From NCBI RefSeq assembly GCF_030811115.1, contig NZ_JAUSQK010000001.1:2480001-2544000 (forward strand): a stretch of DNA of 64,000 nucleotides, in the 5' to 3' direction. A program made the translations under genes and the position numbers. Below are positions 61,590 to 64,000 of the stretch, piece by piece. The notes beneath the pieces were generated by a model that saw only the letters and a program-made list of their open reading frames with translations, had not been told where the DNA came from and did not search any database. Position 1 is the stretch's first letter, and each line of letters opens with the position of its first letter. Origin of the DNA: Olsenella profusa DSM 13989 (GTDB lineage: Bacteria; Actinomycetota; Coriobacteriia; Coriobacteriales; Atopobiaceae).

Positions 61590-61719
61590 TTGGGGAGTCC
61601 CCCTTCCTTGTCATCCAAAGAGTGTCACCAAAACGTCCTAGCCATCGACACCGAGCACTGGTCGATCGCACCGGAGGGGTTCACGATGACATGACCGAGA
61701 AGGGCCGGAAGAGGATAGG

Positions 61720-61758
61720 GACAATGATGGACATGTTAGGACATTGGTCCATCATGTC
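61720..61758. repeat. Palindrome between cytX and the PTS IIA gene
   Basis: GACAATGATGGAC and GTCCATCATGTC pair with a one-base bulge around a 14-base loop. Further GACATG/CATGTC words flank it. The 304-base gap has no gene; this may end the sugar operon on the minus strand. Confidence 0.5.
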
Positions 61759-61832
61759 GGGGCATGTCTCAACATGTGGGTCACGTGCACCTCTTGGATA
61801 CTTGATGGCCCACATCGACTATTGAGTATGCC

Positions 61833-62288
61833 CTACTCCTTCTCCAGCTCGGTGTTTATGGCGTTGACGATACCCTCGACATCGTTGGCGTCACGCACGA
61901 GCCTTTTGAAGTCATCGTCCATGAGCAGCACCGCGGTCTTGGAAAGAAGCTTGAGGTGCGTCGTGCCGGCCTGGCTGTTGGGAACCAGAAGGGCGATGGC
62001 GATATCCACAGGCTTGCCGTCGAACGAGGGCCACTCGACCGCATGGTCGTTCTTATAGACGATGACTGTTGCACGCCTGATCTCATTGCACTTAGCGTGA
62101 GGAATCGCAAAGCCCTCGGTCATGCCCGTCTCGCCCAGAGCCTCTCGATCGATGAATGACTGGTGCACTGCCGCGGCATCGTCAGTCACGCCAAGCTGAA
62201 CGGCCTTGCGGGCCACATCCCAAAGAGCCTCGTCCTTGCTATCCGCATGCTGTCCAAGCATCACGTTGTCTGACTTCAGAAAGCCCAT
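61833..62288 (-). CDS. PTS IIA component, fructose/mannitol type
   Basis: 151 residues. The phospho-accepting histidine is in GFAIPHAKC (about His67). SFIDREALGETGMTEGFAIP and the C-terminal VEGIVNAINTE match the IIA(Fru) domain. It accepts phosphate from HPr (encoded at 6.9 kb). No IIB/IIC is within the window, so it either pairs with downstream or distant components or serves a regulatory role. The start lies 2 bases after the ROK kinase stop without a clear ribosome site, suggesting coupling. Confidence 0.9.
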   Translation of the reverse strand: MGFLKSDNVMLGQHADSKDEALWDVARKAVQLGVTDDAAAVHQSFIDREALGETGMTEGFAIPHAKCNEIRRATVIVYKNDHAVEWPSFDGKPVDIAIALLVPNSQAGTTHLKLLSKTAVLLMDDDFKRLVRDANDVEGIVNAINTELEKE

Positions 62289-62290
62289 CG

Positions 62291-63190
62291 TCACACCGCT
62301 TTCGTATCTAGCTGTTCTGCACAAAGAGCTCGACGGCCTAGCTCGATGGCACCGAGGATGCCTTGCGCACCACCACATCCCGCCGGAACGATGTACTCGC
62401 TGATGTTCTCTACCTGGGAGGTCGCGATGTAACCGTGCAGAATCTCCTGGACCTTGTCACGCACGAGTGGGAAGAGCTGACCCTGGCTCATCACACCTCC
62501 ACCGAGCACAATCCTCTGCGGCGCATAGCAAAGGACGTAGGTGCTGACACCCTCCGCAAGATAGGCTGCCTCGAGGTCCCACACGCGGTCATCGGAGGCA
62601 AGGTCAGCGGCCTTCTTGCCCCAGCGTCTCTCGATCGAGGGGCCTGATGCCATGCCCTCGAGGCAGCTGTCGTGGTAGGGGCACACGCTCCTGCCACGGT
62701 CGCCCTCAACTTTCGGGACAACAATGTGACCTGCCTCAGGGTGCAGCATTCCGTGGAGCAGGGTGCCCTCGATCATGACACCAGCGCCGATGCCGGTTCC
62801 GACAGTCACATACACAACGCAGTCGCATCCCCTTGCCGCACCAAACGTCGCCTCGCCCAGGCATGCAGCGTTGACATCCGTGTCATATCCGACGGGAATG
62901 CCCAACCCACGCATGAAGTCGCCCCGGAAGTCGCGGTACTTCCAAGCTGACTTGGGCGTCTCAAGAATCTGCCCATACCGTGGGTCACTCGGACTCACGC
63001 ATGTGGGGCCAAACGCACCGATGCCCAGTGCATCTATGTCACGGCTACGGAACCACTCGACCATGTGGGGCACACACTGCGCTGGATCGGTTGTAGGAAT
63101 CTGCGTGCGCTCGAACACGTCTCCCGTGCCATCGCCCACGGCAAGAACCATCTTGGTTCCGCCCGCCTCGATGCCGCCGATCCTGCTCAT
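62291..63190 (-). CDS. ROK-family sugar kinase (fructokinase-like)
   Basis: 299 residues. The ATP loop IGGIEAGGTKMVLAVG, YVTVGTGIGAGVMIEG and the zinc-type motif region HPEAGHIVVPK ... CPYHDSCLEGMASGPS (His and Cys ligands) fit ROK fructokinases. GTGIG and the GGGVM loop support catalysis. GAGGTGG lies 7 bases before the ATG at 63190. In an operon with a class II aldolase and a PTS IIA. A hexose or hexose-derived substrate is likely, the exact sugar is not certain. Confidence 0.9.
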   Translation of the reverse strand: MSRIGGIEAGGTKMVLAVGDGTGDVFERTQIPTTDPAQCVPHMVEWFRSRDIDALGIGAFGPTCVSPSDPRYGQILETPKSAWKYRDFRGDFMRGLGIPVGYDTDVNAACLGEATFGAARGCDCVVYVTVGTGIGAGVMIEGTLLHGMLHPEAGHIVVPKVEGDRGRSVCPYHDSCLEGMASGPSIERRWGKKAADLASDDRVWDLEAAYLAEGVSTYVLCYAPQRIVLGGGVMSQGQLFPLVRDKVQEILHGYIATSQVENISEYIVPAGCGGAQGILGAIELGRRALCAEQLDTKAV

Positions 63191-63279
63191 GCCATCCACC
63201 TCATGACTCACTAGACAAAACGGGATAGAAAGCGACCCCGTAGCCTTTGGCCGTCGGGGCCATTCTCCGGGAGGGCTTC

Positions 63280-64000
63280 TTACTCGAGGCCCGCCCTCCA
63301 CTGCCTGACGCCGGACTCACGGTACAGCGCGGCCTTGCCAATGCTGCCGAACAGCTTCATCTTGTGCATGATGACCTGCTTGCCGGCCTCTATGCACTCG
63401 GGGAACAGGTTGTTGGGATCCCAGCCACTGTTGGGTTGCGCGAGAATCTCGCGGGCCTTCATGAAGAACGCGCTCTTGTAGTCGGAGGAGATGTTGACCT
63501 TCTGGATACCGATCCCCACGGCCTCGACCACCTCAGCGTCGGGATTGCCCGAGCCTCCGTGGAGGACCAAGGGAATGTCGACGGCATCCTTGATGCCCTG
63601 GAGAACGTCCATGCGCAGCTTTGGGGTAACGCCCTTGGGGTACAGGCCATGGCAGGTGCCGATAGCAACAGCCAGGGTGTCAACGCCGGTTTTCTCGACG
63701 AAGACCCTAGCGTCGTCAGGATCGGTGTACTTGACCTCAGTCATACCGCCCTCGATAGTCACACCAGTCGTGCCGATGGTACCAAGCTCACCCTCAACGG
63801 ACACGTCGATCATGTGGCAGTAGCGCACGACCTCAGCAGTCTTCTCGATGTTCTCCTCAAAGGGAAGCAGGGAGCCGTCCAGCATGACGGAGCTGAAGCC
63901 GTCATGCACGGCGCGCATGATGGACTCGATGGAGTCGCCATGGTCCATATGCAGGACAAAGGGAACGGGACTGTTGCCGATACGATCGACCATGTACTGC
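63280..64000 (-). CDS. Class II (ketose-bisphosphate) aldolase, N-terminus beyond window
   Basis: The C-terminal 240 residues are in view; the frame is open through the right edge (position 64000), so the start is outside. Motifs seen: VLHMDHGDSIESI, VSVEGELGTIGT, AIGTCHGLYPKG and VLHGGSGNPD, with zinc histidines. It differs from the fba at 12.3 kb and is closer to tagatose/fructose-bisphosphate aldolases of sugar operons. It precedes the ROK kinase by about 90 bases on the same strand and probably acts on the product of its pathway. Confidence 0.9.
   Translation of the reverse strand, partial: QYMVDRIGNSPVPFVLHMDHGDSIESIMRAVHDGFSSVMLDGSLLPFEENIEKTAEVVRYCHMIDVSVEGELGTIGTTGVTIEGGMTEVKYTDPDDARVFVEKTGVDTLAVAIGTCHGLYPKGVTPKLRMDVLQGIKDAVDIPLVLHGGSGNPDAEVVEAVGIGIQKVNISSDYKSAFFMKAREILAQPNSGWDPNNLFPECIEAGKQVIMHKMKLFGSIGKAALYRESGVRQWRAGLE

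Noticed and set aside
1-64000. tRNA, rRNA genes and CRISPR arrays.
   Set aside because: No cloverleaf with a T-loop consensus, no rRNA-like stretch and no regularly spaced short direct repeats were found on reading the intergenic regions.

Overview
The window is 64 kb of compact, GC-rich bacterial chromosome with short intergenic gaps. I infer a member of the Coriobacteriia, most likely Atopobiaceae (Olsenella/Lancefieldella-like). Gene content suggests this: class II aldolases and PTS parts, acetylase-branch lysine genes, salvage-oriented thiamine genes, a GT/LicD surface-glycan block and an LCP wall enzyme. No rRNA, tRNA or CRISPR array was seen. TAG is an ordinary stop codon here.

Layout. 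1-10.5 kb (mostly minus): a RecJ nuclease fused to a RecQ-like helicase (cut by the window edge), secF, secD, tgt, ptsH, a tail-anchored coiled-coil protein (plus), queA and queH. 10.6-14.5 kb: a PEBP-family protein, a Crp/Fnr regulator, class II aldolase and a Ser/Gly/Thr-rich membrane protein. 14.5-24.3 kb: a lysine riboswitch followed by lysA-dapA-dapB-dapH, a divergent M20 deacetylase and a class I aminotransferase. Together these give the acetylated diaminopimelate route. The set is interrupted by a decayed small-protein locus and an IS1634-type element flanked by unusually long (about 370 bp) direct repeats. 24.4-33.2 kb: two TPP-riboswitch operons, one for precursor uptake (YkoF-like protein, permease, binding protein, ATPase) and one for synthesis (thiM-thiE-HAD-thiD-thiC), with a YitT protein between them. 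A third TPP riboswitch controls cytX at 60.3 kb.

33.4-41 kb: a frameshifted AAA/DUF4143 ATPase, then a surface-glycan block (GT2, GT8, LicD, flippase) and a lipoprotein esterase. 41-49 kb: purF, an SDR, a glutathionylspermidine-synthase-like ATP-grasp protein, a uracil-DNA-glycosylase-family protein, a radical SAM protein, an LCP wall-polymer ligase and SixA. 49-52 kb: copper homeostasis (operator, csoR, and copA with a fused C-terminal CopZ-like domain). 52-58 kb: bioY, a membrane protein, serine acetyltransferase, nitroreductase, a membrane protein and iron alcohol dehydrogenase. 58-60 kb: an AbiE toxin-antitoxin pair whose antitoxin is intact and whose toxin is dead. 61.8-64 kb: a sugar operon (aldolase, ROK kinase, PTS IIA).

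The clearest themes are riboswitch control of lysine and thiamine genes, a DNA end-processing fusion protein, several freshly decayed accessory genes, and a family of strong intergenic palindromes.
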